The notes: a model not told the origin generated them from the sequence alone. A stretch of DNA of 29,869 bases from Desulfobulbaceae bacterium (GCA_003517965.1 DOZO01000026.1:103574-133442), one strand, 5' to 3'; counted from the first letter of the stretch, positions 1 to 7,906 are shown. Program-made: numbers and translations.

Positions 1-37
1 GCTATTGCACATAAGCAGGCCGACGACTGACACGCGG
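1..37. repeat. Partial copy of dispersed hairpin-rich repeat (window edge)
   Basis: The first bases continue the stem-loop GTGC-TATT-GCAC and then read TAAGCAGGCCGACGAC. This matches the reverse complement of the inner part of the repeat at 17570-17746 (GCTATTGCACATGAGCAGG there). The left half of the element is cut off by the window edge. After about base 37 the similarity fades. Confidence 0.7.
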
Positions 38-63
38 CTTTTTGCGATTTCAACAAACACTTT

Positions 64-77
64 GGGGCCTGTGCCCC
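64..77. other. Short GC-rich hairpin upstream of the sigma-54 activator
   Basis: GGGGC (64-68), loop CTGT, GCCCC (73-77), followed by TAATTTATT. It is a perfect 5-bp stem and could be the tail end of a terminator for whatever lies upstream, or part of the leader of the gene at 105. The T-run is interrupted, so a terminator call is weak. Confidence 0.3.
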
Positions 78-104
78 TAATTTATTGGCAATGGTCCAAG
101 GTCA

Positions 105-1514
105 ATGCTCGAAACTGAACAAACCAACCCCTTTAGTCCTGATCTTATTGATATCCTCAATGGGGTGCCGCATGGTATCGCCCTGGTTGACCAGGATTTT
201 CGGATCATCATGATGAACCGCTTTCTTGAGGCGCTTACCGGGTATTCCGGGGAGGAGGCCAGCGGCATATACTGCGATCAGGTGCTGCACAGCAGCTTCG
301 GCAGAAATAGTTCGGTGTTTCGTCAGACTGTGGAGACAGGGGTTTCTTGCAGCGCCGAGGGCGATATCATCGGCCTGAACCGCAAAAAGATCCCCATGCG
401 TTTTACGGTCACCCCGATTGTGGAACCAGGGGAAGGACGACAGGCTATGGTTCTGGTTCTTGAAGATATCGCTGTCTTTCAGGAGCTCGATCGCAAGAAG
501 GAATTGGGCCCGGCTAAGGGCCTTCTCGGGCATAGCCCGAAGATGCAGGAGATATTTGAACTCCTGCCGGTTCTTGCTCATACTGATTCCTCGGTGCTGA
601 TCACTGGTGAAACCGGCACTGGCAAGGACCTTCTGGCCGAGGCTGTCCATCAAGCCTCCAAGCGTGGCAAGTATCCGTTCATTAAAGTAAACTGCGGGGC
701 GTTGCCAGAAAGCTTGCTCGAATCCGAGCTCTTCGGCCATATGCGAGGAGCCTTCACCGGAGCGCACGCCGACAAGCACGGCATGTTTCAGCTTGCCCAG
801 GGAGGTACCATCTTTCTTACCGAGATAGGCGATCTGCCTCTGCCGCTTCAGGTAAAGCTGCTCACCGTTCTTGATGACCGGGAATTCTTCCCCCTGGGCA
901 GTCAAAAAAAAGTCCGGGTCGATGTGCGTTTGATTACAGGCACCCACCGTAATTTGAAACAGCTGGTCCAGGAGGGAAAATTTCGGGAAGATCTGTTTTT
1001 CCGCCTCAATGTTCTGCGGGTGCATCTGCCGCCCCTCCGTGAGCGGGTTGGTGATGTGCGATTGCTGATTGATCATTTTCTGCAGATGTTTGCGACCAGC
1101 TTCAAGAAAAACGTAAAAATGCTTTCCGCTCCGGCTTTGCGTCTGCTGGACAGCTATTGTTATCCTGGTAATGTTCGCGAGCTGCGCAATATTATTGAAT
1201 ATGGAGTTAATATCTGTCGGGGTGAGATCATCGAGGTTGAGCATCTGCCCCCTTATGTGCTGGCCGACGTGAGCAAGGCTTCTCGGGCAATAGCTGTGAC
1301 CAGACAATCGGGGTATATCGACTCTGGAGAAAAACTGGCGGCTCAAGCCGTGTCTGAGATACCGGATAATGTTTCAAGCTGGAGCGCGATTGAAAAAACG
1401 AATATCCTTGCCGCGCTCGTGCAAACCGGTGGCAGCCGCACCGGGGCGGCAAAGGCGCTTGGTTGGGGGCGCACTACCCTTTGGCGGAAGATGAAAGAAT
1501 ATGAGCTGGCGTAA
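105..1514 (+). CDS. PAS domain sigma-54-dependent transcriptional activator
   Basis: A 469-residue enhancer-binding protein that would activate RNA polymerase-sigma-54 in the cytoplasm. A PAS domain spans about residues 12-120, the AAA+ domain about 140-370, and a Fis-type helix-turn-helix about 430-469. Walker A is GETGTGKD (168-175), the sigma-54 contact loop GAFTGA is at 215-220, and the two arginines of FREDLFFRL (arginine fingers) are present. The Walker B motif reads IFLTE (236-240), so the usual Asp before Glu is Thr239; sensor I has His281 (GTHRNL), a common variant. There is no receiver domain, so input is through PAS or a partner protein. Start at 105 has a weak upstream AAGG (98-101). 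The gene ends 6 bases before the NifX-like gene, so it heads a four-gene signalling operon. Target promoters are unknown. Confidence 0.93.
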   Translation: MLETEQTNPFSPDLIDILNGVPHGIALVDQDFRIIMMNRFLEALTGYSGEEASGIYCDQVLHSSFGRNSSVFRQTVETGVSCSAEGDIIGLNRKKIPMRFTVTPIVEPGEGRQAMVLVLEDIAVFQELDRKKELGPAKGLLGHSPKMQEIFELLPVLAHTDSSVLITGETGTGKDLLAEAVHQASKRGKYPFIKVNCGALPESLLESELFGHMRGAFTGAHADKHGMFQLAQGGTIFLTEIGDLPLPLQVKLLTVLDDREFFPLGSQKKVRVDVRLITGTHRNLKQLVQEGKFREDLFFRLNVLRVHLPPLRERVGDVRLLIDHFLQMFATSFKKNVKMLSAPALRLLDSYCYPGNVRELRNIIEYGVNICRGEIIEVEHLPPYVLADVSKASRAIAVTRQSGYIDSGEKLAAQAVSEIPDNVSSWSAIEKTNILAALVQTGGSRTGAAKALGWGRTTLWRKMKEYELA

Positions 1515-1520
1515 GAGAGC

Positions 1521-1886
1521 ATGAAGATCCTGGCAACCCTGCAACATAATGATATTGCCCCGCGCTTCGATCTGGCCACAGAGGTTCTCATCGCCAGGAT
1601 TGTTCGAGGCCGGATCTCGGGGGAGCCGCGTACGGTCCTGCTGCCTGGGCCGGGGAGTGATGAGCTATGCAGTCTGATCATCAGGGAAGAGGCCTCTTTG
1701 GTGATCTGCGGCGGTATTGAGGAGGCGCATTTTCAGTATCTGGTCTGGAAAAAAATCGAGGTGATTGATCGGGTGATCGGTCCGGCAGACCTGGCCATCG
1801 CCCAGGCCATTACCAAACAATTACGACCGGGGGCCATTGTCCGGGCCATAGGCCGGTTAGAAACCAAGAGGAGTGTGGCGTCATGA
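1521..1886 (+). CDS. NifX/NifB-type dinitrogenase iron-molybdenum cofactor biosynthesis family protein
   Basis: A 121-residue single-domain protein resembling the NifX/NafY/NifB C-terminal fold (PF02579). It begins MKILATLQ, continues with APRFDLA, and has a central VICGGIEE stretch, as in small family members found outside nif clusters. Known relatives bind iron-molybdenum cofactor precursors or similar metal clusters. No nif genes are seen here, so a nitrogenase role is not supported. It sits between a sigma-54 activator and a histidine kinase whose start codon overlaps its stop by 4 bases (ATGA), implying translational coupling. A role as a small ligand- or metal-binding accessory of the signalling system is an inference. 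No signal peptide or membrane segment is visible. Confidence 0.8.
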   Translation: MKILATLQHNDIAPRFDLATEVLIARIVRGRISGEPRTVLLPGPGSDELCSLIIREEASLVICGGIEEAHFQYLVWKKIEVIDRVIGPADLAIAQAITKQLRPGAIVRAIGRLETKRSVAS

Positions 1887-3628
1887 GCAAGAACCCTGCC
1901 CCTGTGTCCAAATGGTCTTTGTTCTGCGGTTTGTCCAGCAAGGAGCTGTGTCCCCGGGGGAGGTATAAGTGTATGCGTAACAGCCTGCTCCTCGTGATGC
2001 TGGCTATCACCCTGATTCCCCTGAGTATCACCTCGGGACTTAATTTTATCCAGTACCAGCAGCTCCTGCGTGAAGAATCACAAGCCAATGCCCGCTGGAA
2101 CGCGGAAAGTGCCAAAGCGACTATCAGCGCCTATCTGGAGAAACTGGAGGCGGCGATCACTGTTGTCATTGACACCTATTCTTTTGAGGATTTGTCAGAC
2201 GGCAAGAAACTGGAGCATATATTCCGGCAGCTCAAGAAAGAGCATAAGGGTCTGGTCGATCTGAGCGTGGTAGGCCCGGATGGTATTCAGAGTGCCTATG
2301 TGGGCCCCTATGGCCTGACTGGCAGGGACTATAGCGACAGTCTTTGGTTTCACAAGGCCCTGACCCGACGGATGTATGTGAGCGAGGTTTTTACCGGATT
2401 CCGCAATGTCCCCCATTTTGTGGTGGCGGCCAGCAAGAAGGATCCCTATTCGGAACATTATTGGGTACTCCGGGCGAGCATCGACACCGAAACCCTGGAC
2501 CGGTTTCTGGCCCTGGCCGACACCGAGACACTGGAGGATATCTTTCTCGTTAACGACAGCGGTATTCTGCAAAGCTCTTCCCGCTACCAAGGCAGGGCCA
2601 TGGATAATTTTCAGCTCACTCGCAAGCCCAAGCAGAATGACATCCTTATTTTTGAGGAAATGCGCGGAGACAGCAGTTTTTATCGGGCAGTGAGCCGGAT
2701 CCAGAACACGCCCTGGTTGTTGATCCTTGACCAGCAGGGGGCCGAGGCGCGGAAGATCTGGCATTCCTTCAAGGTTCGGTTGCTGCTTACCCTTGGTCTT
2801 TGTTTTCTGGTCGTAGGCGGAATGGTTGTCTGGCTGTCCCGTTTTTTGGCGGGCAAGTTTCGGGAGGCCGATGAAATGCGGGACGTGATTTTGAGTGAAA
2901 CGGAACACTCGAATAAACTTGCCTCTATTGGGCGACTGGCTGCGGGCGTTGCCCATGAGATTAACAACCCGCTGGCGATCATCGGGGAAAAGGCCGGGTT
3001 GATGCAGGATCTGCTTGGGGTGGAGCAGGATTTTCGCTATCGAGAGAAATTTCTTGATCAGCTGGGGTCTCTACAAGATGCGGTGGTCAGGGCCAGGACC
3101 ATCACCCACCGTCTGCTGGGTTTTGCCAGACGGATGGAAACCTCCCTGACTCTGATACAGCTCAATGAGATCCTCCAGGAGGTTTTGAGTTTCCTGGAAA
3201 AAGATGCAACTTACCGCAACATCCATGTTATTTTACAACTTCAGGAAAACCTGCCGGTCATTCGGGCAGATCATGGTCAGTTGCAACAGGTGTTTCTTAA
3301 TGTGATCAATAATGCCATCGATGCGATTCGCAATGATGGAGAGATCCATATCACCTCGCGCCGGGAAAATAACAAAACGGTCATGGTAGCCATCTCCGAC
3401 ACCGGGCCGGGGATCGCCCCGGAAATCCTGCAGAATATCTTCGAGCCGTTTTTTACCACCAAGGGCAATGAGGAGAGAAAAGGGACTGGTTTGGGTCTGT
3501 CCATTACCTATGGCCTCGTGCAGAAAATGGGCGGCAAGATCGAGGTGAGCAGCGAGGTAGGGGTAGGCACTACCTTTATCATCACCTTTCCAGTTTACTA
3601 CGAGGACAAAAGCCATGACAGCGCATAG
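1883..3628 (+). CDS. Membrane sensor histidine kinase with extracytoplasmic Cache-like domain
   Basis: A 581-residue HisKA-type kinase. A transmembrane helix at about 33-53 and a second at about 297-320 enclose a ~240-residue extracytoplasmic sensor that looks like a double Cache domain (for example SLWFHKAL and the VVAASKK region). The kinase core has the H box GVAHEINNPL (phospho-acceptor His358), N box NVINNAIDAI, G1 ISDTGPGI, F box IFEPFFTTK and G2 GTGLGLS. The N-terminal 30 residues hold three cysteines (15, 23, 30) ahead of TM1. Two starts are plausible: 1883 (AAGAGGAG at 1866-1873, coupled to the upstream stop) and 1973 (GGGGGAGG at 1956-1963), the latter deleting the cysteine segment. 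It overlaps the next receiver gene by 14 bases, its probable phosphotransfer partner. Confidence 0.92.
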   Translation: MSKNPAPVSKWSLFCGLSSKELCPRGRYKCMRNSLLLVMLAITLIPLSITSGLNFIQYQQLLREESQANARWNAESAKATISAYLEKLEAAITVVIDTYSFEDLSDGKKLEHIFRQLKKEHKGLVDLSVVGPDGIQSAYVGPYGLTGRDYSDSLWFHKALTRRMYVSEVFTGFRNVPHFVVAASKKDPYSEHYWVLRASIDTETLDRFLALADTETLEDIFLVNDSGILQSSSRYQGRAMDNFQLTRKPKQNDILIFEEMRGDSSFYRAVSRIQNTPWLLILDQQGAEARKIWHSFKVRLLLTLGLCFLVVGGMVVWLSRFLAGKFREADEMRDVILSETEHSNKLASIGRLAAGVAHEINNPLAIIGEKAGLMQDLLGVEQDFRYREKFLDQLGSLQDAVVRARTITHRLLGFARRMETSLTLIQLNEILQEVLSFLEKDATYRNIHVILQLQENLPVIRADHGQLQQVFLNVINNAIDAIRNDGEIHITSRRENNKTVMVAISDTGPGIAPEILQNIFEPFFTTKGNEERKGTGLGLSITYGLVQKMGGKIEVSSEVGVGTTFIITFPVYYEDKSHDSA

Positions 3629-3983
3629 AATTCTGATTATTGATGATGAGCTTGATTTTGGCACAACCCTGGCGGAACGTTTGGAGCTGCGGGGCTTTGT
3701 CGCTAAAGCCGTGGGCGGCGCCGAGGAAGCGATGGCAGCGCTTGCTGCCGACTGGCGTCCAGATGTGGTCTTGCTCGATTTAATGATGCCCGGGGTGGAT
3801 GGTCTGACTACCTTGGACCTGATCAAGCAACACGATTCGCGCATTCAGGTGATCATCCTTACCGGCCACGGTTCCACGGAGAGCGGCATTATCGGCATGC
3901 AGCGCGGCCTGTTTGATTACTTGATGAAACCGGTGGATATCGGTGAACTGATCGTCAGGATCAAAGAGGCCGGGGCCCGGTGA
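3615..3983 (+). CDS. Single-domain response regulator (receiver only)
   Basis: A 122-residue CheY-like receiver with nothing after the domain. The acidic pair is Asp10-Asp11 (LIIDDE), the phospho-acceptor Asp55 (LLDLMMPG), the switch Thr lies in IILTGHG and the conserved Lys in LMKPVD. The start lies inside the end of the kinase gene (14-base overlap), so the two are surely co-translated. As there is no DNA-binding or enzyme output, it must act by protein contact. Candidate partners are the receiver-less sigma-54 activator at the head of the operon, or another histidine phosphotransfer protein elsewhere. That partnership is inference. Confidence 0.93.
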   Translation: MTAHRILIIDDELDFGTTLAERLELRGFVAKAVGGAEEAMAALAADWRPDVVLLDLMMPGVDGLTTLDLIKQHDSRIQVIILTGHGSTESGIIGMQRGLFDYLMKPVDIGELIVRIKEAGAR

Positions 3984-4077
3984 TTCCTCTTGACCGGATA
4001 TGGTTTTTTGGTATGGTTGGCTGTGGATTTTTTCGCGGCTCAAGTCAGAGCCTTCTTCAGCCAGTAAAGGATGAATC
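3984..4077 (+). other. Intergenic leader of nhaA
   Basis: Ninety-four bases between the receiver gene and nhaA. It contains a small hairpin (GGCTC 4037-4041, GAGCC 4048-4052) and the Shine-Dalgarno AAAGG at 4066-4070. No strong promoter was recognised. nhaA could be the last gene of the signalling operon or have its own start. Confidence 0.35.
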
Positions 4078-5226
4078 GTGAAAAAACGTATTAACCTGCT
4101 CCGAGAATTTTCGGTCCCGCTGCTTTTCGGGGTGGTGGTCGCCCTGATCTGGGCGAATCTGGTGCCGGAAGGCTACCAGCAATTCCTGCAGGCGCCCCTG
4201 CTCGGCTCGCTCAGCTTTCATTTTCTCACCAATGAATTGTTCATGGTGCTCTTTTTTGGCATGGCCGCCGCCGAGATTACCCAGAGCTGCTTGCCGGGCG
4301 GGGATCTTCATCCTCTGCGCAAGGCGGTGAACCCCTTGTTGTCAACGCTGGGCGGGGTGGTCGGCCCGGTGCTTGTCTATCTGGGGCTCAATGCCTTGAT
4401 CGGCTCCCCTTCGCTGCGCGGGGGCTGGGGTATTCCCACCGCTACCGACATTGCTCTGGCCTGGCTGGTCGCCAGCCTGGTTTTTGGTCGGCGTCATCCC
4501 GCCATCTCTTTTTTGCTGCTGCTGGCCATAGCCGACGACGCCATCGGCCTGGCTATCATTGCGGTCTTCTATCCGGACCCGTCGCATCCTTTGGCTCCGC
4601 AATGGCTGGGGCTCACCCTGGCCGGCATGCTTGTCGCCTTCCTGCTACGGCGGAACAAGGGGATCAGTTATTGGCCCTTTCTCCTCCTGGGCGGCGGACT
4701 CAGCTGGCTCGGTCTGTTCAAGGCCCATATCCATCCGGCCTTGGCCCTGGTCTTCATCGTTCCCTTTCTGCCCCATCCCCCCAGTGAACACAAGCACCTC
4801 TTCGAGGACGACCCCTGCGATATGACTCCCCTTGCCCGCTTCGAGCACGAGTGGAAGGTGCTGGTGGATTTCGGGCTCTTCATGTTTGGCCTGGCCAACG
4901 CGGGGGTGGAGTTTGCCGCCATCGGCGTTCCTACCTGGCTGGTTTTGTCCGCGCTGGTCATCGGCAAGACCGGCGGCATCTTCAGCATGGGCCTGCTGGG
5001 TAAGAGGCTCGGCTATCCGCTGCCTTTGCACGTTGGGAAAAAGGAGCTGCTGCTGATCGGGTTGATAGCGGGACTCGGCTTGACGGTTGCCCTGTTTGTG
5101 GCAGGCGAGGCCTTCACTGATCCGCTCATCCAGGGGGCGGCCAAGATGGGTGCTTTGCTCAGTGCCGGTTGTGGCATTCTCGCCATCATTGCCGGGAGGC
5201 TGATGCAGGTGCGGCGCAGGGTCTGA
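4078..5226 (+). CDS. nhaA: Na+/H+ antiporter NhaA
   Basis: A 382-residue polytopic inner-membrane protein. NhaA exports Na+ (or Li+) in exchange for protons and serves pH and salt homeostasis. The family signature is clear: TDIALAW, then LAIADDAIGLAIIAVFY with the adjacent Asp pair that binds the ions. The length agrees with the family (about 380-390). The GTG start at 4078 is preceded 7 bases away by AAAGG; an overlapping ATG at 4071 opens only a 7-codon frame and is not the start. It lies downstream of, and in line with, the kinase/receiver operon, so that system may sense salt or pH, but nothing in the sequence proves this. Confidence 0.95.
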   Translation: MKKRINLLREFSVPLLFGVVVALIWANLVPEGYQQFLQAPLLGSLSFHFLTNELFMVLFFGMAAAEITQSCLPGGDLHPLRKAVNPLLSTLGGVVGPVLVYLGLNALIGSPSLRGGWGIPTATDIALAWLVASLVFGRRHPAISFLLLLAIADDAIGLAIIAVFYPDPSHPLAPQWLGLTLAGMLVAFLLRRNKGISYWPFLLLGGGLSWLGLFKAHIHPALALVFIVPFLPHPPSEHKHLFEDDPCDMTPLARFEHEWKVLVDFGLFMFGLANAGVEFAAIGVPTWLVLSALVIGKTGGIFSMGLLGKRLGYPLPLHVGKKELLLIGLIAGLGLTVALFVAGEAFTDPLIQGAAKMGALLSAGCGILAIIAGRLMQVRRRV

Positions 5227-5271
5227 TGGCTGCCGCGTTTCCGATTATTTCACTTGGCAGAACATACGTTT

Positions 5272-5685
5272 ATGAAACAAAGAAAACAGCGCGGCTTTTC
5301 TCTGCTGGAAATGTTGATGGTTATGGTCATTCTTGGACTGCTTGGCTTCCTGGCTGGGCCTAAGCTTTTTGGCAGTCAGGGTAAGGCCAAGCAGAAAACG
5401 GCCAAGATCCAGGTCGAAAGGTTAATGATGGCGGTGGAGGCTTTTCGGCTTGATGTGGGGCGCTATCCTACCCAGCAAGAAGGGTTGACTGCCCTGGTGA
5501 TCAATTCGGGCATCGAGAAATGGAAAGGCCCTTATCTGAAAAGGGCCCTGCCCAACGACCCATGGGGAAATCCCTATAAATATCGCAATCCTGGTGTACA
5601 TGGCGTAGTGGATATCTATTCTTACGGACAGGATAAGCAGTCCGGCGGGATCAAAGAAAACGCCGATATAGGCAGCTGGGAATAG
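5272..5685 (+). CDS. Type II secretion major pseudopilin, GspG-like
   Basis: A 137-residue class III prepilin-like protein. A short basic leader (MKQRKQRG) is followed by the prepilin peptidase site G|FSLLEM and a single hydrophobic helix of about 20 residues. The periplasmic domain has the GspG hallmarks: RYPTQQEGL, the PNDPWGNPY loop, and a C-terminal GQDKQSGG...ADIGSW calcium-site region. A TTG at 5254 in frame would add six residues; 5272 is preferred because it gives a normal leader, although neither has a clear Shine-Dalgarno. No other type II secretion gene lies nearby, so it is an orphan here, 45 bases after nhaA. Confidence 0.88.
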   Translation: MKQRKQRGFSLLEMLMVMVILGLLGFLAGPKLFGSQGKAKQKTAKIQVERLMMAVEAFRLDVGRYPTQQEGLTALVINSGIEKWKGPYLKRALPNDPWGNPYKYRNPGVHGVVDIYSYGQDKQSGGIKENADIGSWE

Positions 5686-5705
5686 AACGGCAGAGACAAG
5701 ACTCA

Positions 5706-5772
5706 AGCAATCATTTAGCTTTTCTCTTGCCTCTTACCTCGTTCCTCCTGCCCTTTACCTCTTATTTCCCTA
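5706..5772 (+). terminator. Pyrimidine-rich tract after the pseudopilin gene (candidate Rho-dependent terminator region)
   Basis: The + strand runs almost entirely in C and T for about 60 bases, with loose repeats of CCTCTTACCT and CCTTTACCTCTTA. A C-rich, G-poor transcript is what Rho loading sites look like. It lies between the convergent gspG-like gene and htpG. There is no intrinsic hairpin-plus-T terminator. Functional assignment is inference. Confidence 0.3.
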
Positions 5773-7648
5773 CCAGCCTTTCTAAAATCCTGTAACTTCG
5801 CGCCACCATGTTTCTTGGTTCAACCATGAGTCCTGCCTGTATCATGGCGTTGTCGAAGATCTGCTCCACCACGCTTTGCGCCACCTCGGCGTCCTTGTCT
5901 TTCAGCGCGGCCAAGCCCTTGATCAGGGGATGGCTGGTATTGATCTCCAGGTTCTTGCCGCCAAACTGCTGGAGGCCCTGGCCGGAGGCGCGCATGATCC
6001 GTTCCATGCTGCTGGTGACAAAGCCGTCAGGGTTGACCACCATGGCTGGGCTGTCGGTGAGGCGTTTTGAGGCGATGACCTCTTTTACCTGTTCGCCAAG
6101 CACTTCTTTCATCCAGTTGGTCAGGGCCTCGGAGTCCGTAACGGGCATGGCCTCGCTCTGGGCTTTTTCCTTGTCCGCCTCGGTTTCCGTCACCGCCTCT
6201 GGAAGATCAAGATCCCCGCGATCGGCGGAAACCAGTTTCTTTTCAGCAAACAAGCTGAGGTGGCTCATGGCGAAATCATCGATCGGCTCCAAGGTGAAGA
6301 TCACCTCGAGATTGCGTTTTTTGAAGGCCTCGATGTAGGGGCCGTTTTCAATGGCCTCCCGGCTGGGGCCGTTGATGTAAAAGATCTCCTTTTGCCCCTC
6401 GGGCATGCGCTCCACATAGTCGGCCAGGGAGGTGAAAATGCCGCTTTCTGTCTTGGAGGATTCGAAACGCAGGAGCTTGGCGGTCTCCTCACGGTAGGCA
6501 AAGTCAGAGATCACCCCTTCTTTGAGGAACATACCGAAGTTTTTCCAGAACTCGATGTACTTTTCCGGTTCGCTCTTGGCCAGCTCTTCCAGGAATTTCA
6601 GCACCCGCTTGGTTACTACCTTGTTGATCTTGGCGACCAGGGCGCTGTCCTGCAGGGCCTGGCGGGAGATATTGAGCGGCAGGTCTTCGCTGTCGATAAC
6701 CCCGCGCAAAAAGCGCAGCCATTCCGGAAGGATGGTTTTGCTGTGCTGCTCGATCAACACCCTCTGGCAATAGAGGTTGACCCCTGGCTCCATGCGGCCA
6801 AAACCCATGCTCTCGAAATTCTCCTTGGGGATGAAGAGCAGGGTCTTGATGGCCAGTGGGGCATCGGCGGAAAAATGCAGCCTGGCCAGGGGCTCGTCAT
6901 AGGCATTGGCGATGAACTTGTAAAATTCGCTGTAGGCATCCTCGGTTATCTCGCTCTTGCCAAGGGCCCAGATGGCCTGCACCGTATTGATTGCCTCGCC
7001 CTTGAGTTTGATGGGGAAGGGGACAAAGTTGGAATACTGCTTGATGATCCGGCGGATGGTCTGCTCGTTGGCATACTCCTTGGCCTCGTTGGTAAGTTCT
7101 AAAACAATGCTGGTGCCGCGATTAATGTCTGGGCACATGGCGATGGTGAAGGTGCCGTTGCCATCGGAGACCCATTCGTGCCCCATATCATCAAGGCGGA
7201 AGGAGCGCGATTTGACGCTGACTTTTTTGGCCACCATAAAGGCGGCATAAAAACCTACGCCGAATTGACCGATCAGGCTGACCTCCTTGCGGTCTGTCTC
7301 AGAAAGTTTGCTGAAAAAGGTTTTGGAGCCGGAATGGGCGATGGTGCCAAGGTTGGCTTCCAGCTCGCCTCGGTCCATGCCGATGCCGGTATCGCTGATG
7401 GTGAGGGTGTTTGCTTTTTCGTCAAATTCAATGGTGATCTCAAGCGGCAGGTGGCTGTCGAAAACCTCTGGCTCCACCACGCTCTGGTGCCGGAATTTCT
7501 CCAGGGCATCCGCGGAGTTTGAGATCAATTCACGCAAGAAGATCTCTTTTTCCGTGTAAAGCGAATGGATCACGATATCGAGCATTTTTTTTACTTCGGC
7601 CTGGAATTCCTTGGTCTCTGTCTTGGGGCTGGTTTTGTCAGGACTCAT
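5762..7648 (-). CDS. htpG: Molecular chaperone HtpG (Hsp90)
   Basis: A 628-residue cytosolic ATP-dependent Hsp90 homolog, close to the 624 residues of E. coli HtpG. The N-terminal GHKL ATPase motifs are intact: ELISNSADAL, DTGIGM and GQFGVGFYAAFMV. The middle domain has the family blocks SEDLPLNISR and RVLIEQ, and the C-terminal dimerisation region ends at the stop. An in-frame start at 7723 would add 25 residues, but the start at 7648 (MSPDKTSPK) gives a normal family N-terminus and is preferred; its upstream purine run AGAGAGAG is a weak ribosome site. It diverges from mntP and converges on the pseudopilin gene. Confidence 0.97.
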   Translation of the reverse strand: MSPDKTSPKTETKEFQAEVKKMLDIVIHSLYTEKEIFLRELISNSADALEKFRHQSVVEPEVFDSHLPLEITIEFDEKANTLTISDTGIGMDRGELEANLGTIAHSGSKTFFSKLSETDRKEVSLIGQFGVGFYAAFMVAKKVSVKSRSFRLDDMGHEWVSDGNGTFTIAMCPDINRGTSIVLELTNEAKEYANEQTIRRIIKQYSNFVPFPIKLKGEAINTVQAIWALGKSEITEDAYSEFYKFIANAYDEPLARLHFSADAPLAIKTLLFIPKENFESMGFGRMEPGVNLYCQRVLIEQHSKTILPEWLRFLRGVIDSEDLPLNISRQALQDSALVAKINKVVTKRVLKFLEELAKSEPEKYIEFWKNFGMFLKEGVISDFAYREETAKLLRFESSKTESGIFTSLADYVERMPEGQKEIFYINGPSREAIENGPYIEAFKKRNLEVIFTLEPIDDFAMSHLSLFAEKKLVSADRGDLDLPEAVTETEADKEKAQSEAMPVTDSEALTNWMKEVLGEQVKEVIASKRLTDSPAMVVNPDGFVTSSMERIMRASGQGLQQFGGKNLEINTSHPLIKGLAALKDKDAEVAQSVVEQIFDNAMIQAGLMVEPRNMVARSYRILERLVGK

Positions 7649-7704
7649 TTTTTCTCTCTCTGAAATGGATTCTTTGGGAAGGGGTGGGTATTTTTTTCTG
7701 CCGC

Positions 7705-7720
7705 ACGCAACGATTTGCGT
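7705..7720. promoter_or_regulatory. Inverted repeat ACGCAA-N4-TTGCGT at the htpG transcription start region
   Basis: ACGCAA (7705-7710), CGAT, TTGCGT (7715-7720): a perfect 6-bp inverted repeat immediately downstream of the proposed htpG -10 box. The position would suit a repressor operator or a 5' RNA hairpin. It does not resemble the CIRCE element of HrcA. Confidence 0.4.
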
Positions 7721-7722
7721 CA

Positions 7723-7750
7723 AGAATAATCATCCAGGTGCACATGTCAA
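7723..7750 (-). promoter_or_regulatory. Candidate sigma-70 promoter of htpG
   Basis: On the minus strand, TTGACA (7750-7745), a 16-base spacer, then TATTCT (7728-7723). The -35 box is perfect and the -10 box matches 4 of 6. It predicts a leader of about 70 bases before the htpG start at 7648. Confidence 0.5.
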
Positions 7751-7863
7751 GTTTTGAGCTGGATAGTTACCTTGATCTGGGGCAAGGGTTGTTTCAGGAT
7801 GATAACCTCGCTTTTTTTGGGCACTGGATTTCCCCTTGTCAGCTTCAGGAAATAATGGTCAAT

Positions 7864-7874
7864 TTGCGACGCAA
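7864..7874. promoter_or_regulatory. Palindrome TTGCG-A-CGCAA upstream of mntP
   Basis: TTGCG (7864-7868) A CGCAA (7870-7874) lies next to the proposed mntP -35 box. Its half-site GCAA/TTGC is shared with the inverted repeat at 7705-7720, so one regulator could touch both divergent genes. This is pattern only. Confidence 0.3.
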
Positions 7875-7876
7875 TT

Positions 7877-7906
7877 TTGCAGGATTCTTCTTACGGTCCT
7901 TATAAA
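7877..7906 (+). promoter_or_regulatory. Candidate promoter of mntP
   Basis: TTGCAG (7877-7882), an 18-base spacer and TATAAA (7901-7906), placing the start of transcription about 14 bases before the mntP ATG. No yybP-ykoY manganese riboswitch was recognised in the upstream 200 bases, and the predicted leader is too short for one. Confidence 0.4.

Noticed and set aside
102..1346. A 414-codon open frame on the minus strand
   Set aside because: It lies wholly antisense to the sigma-54 activator, which has unmistakable motifs, and its translation shows no recognisable domain.
6260..7102. A 280-codon + strand frame within htpG
   Set aside because: It is a shadow of htpG codon usage, with no family resemblance.
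7705..7720. CIRCE (HrcA) operator for htpG
   Set aside because: The arms do not match TTAGCACTC/GAGTGCTAA and are too short.
7519..7905. A 128-codon + strand frame across the htpG start and intergenic region
   Set aside because: It overlaps htpG antisense and the proposed promoters; the translation looks random.
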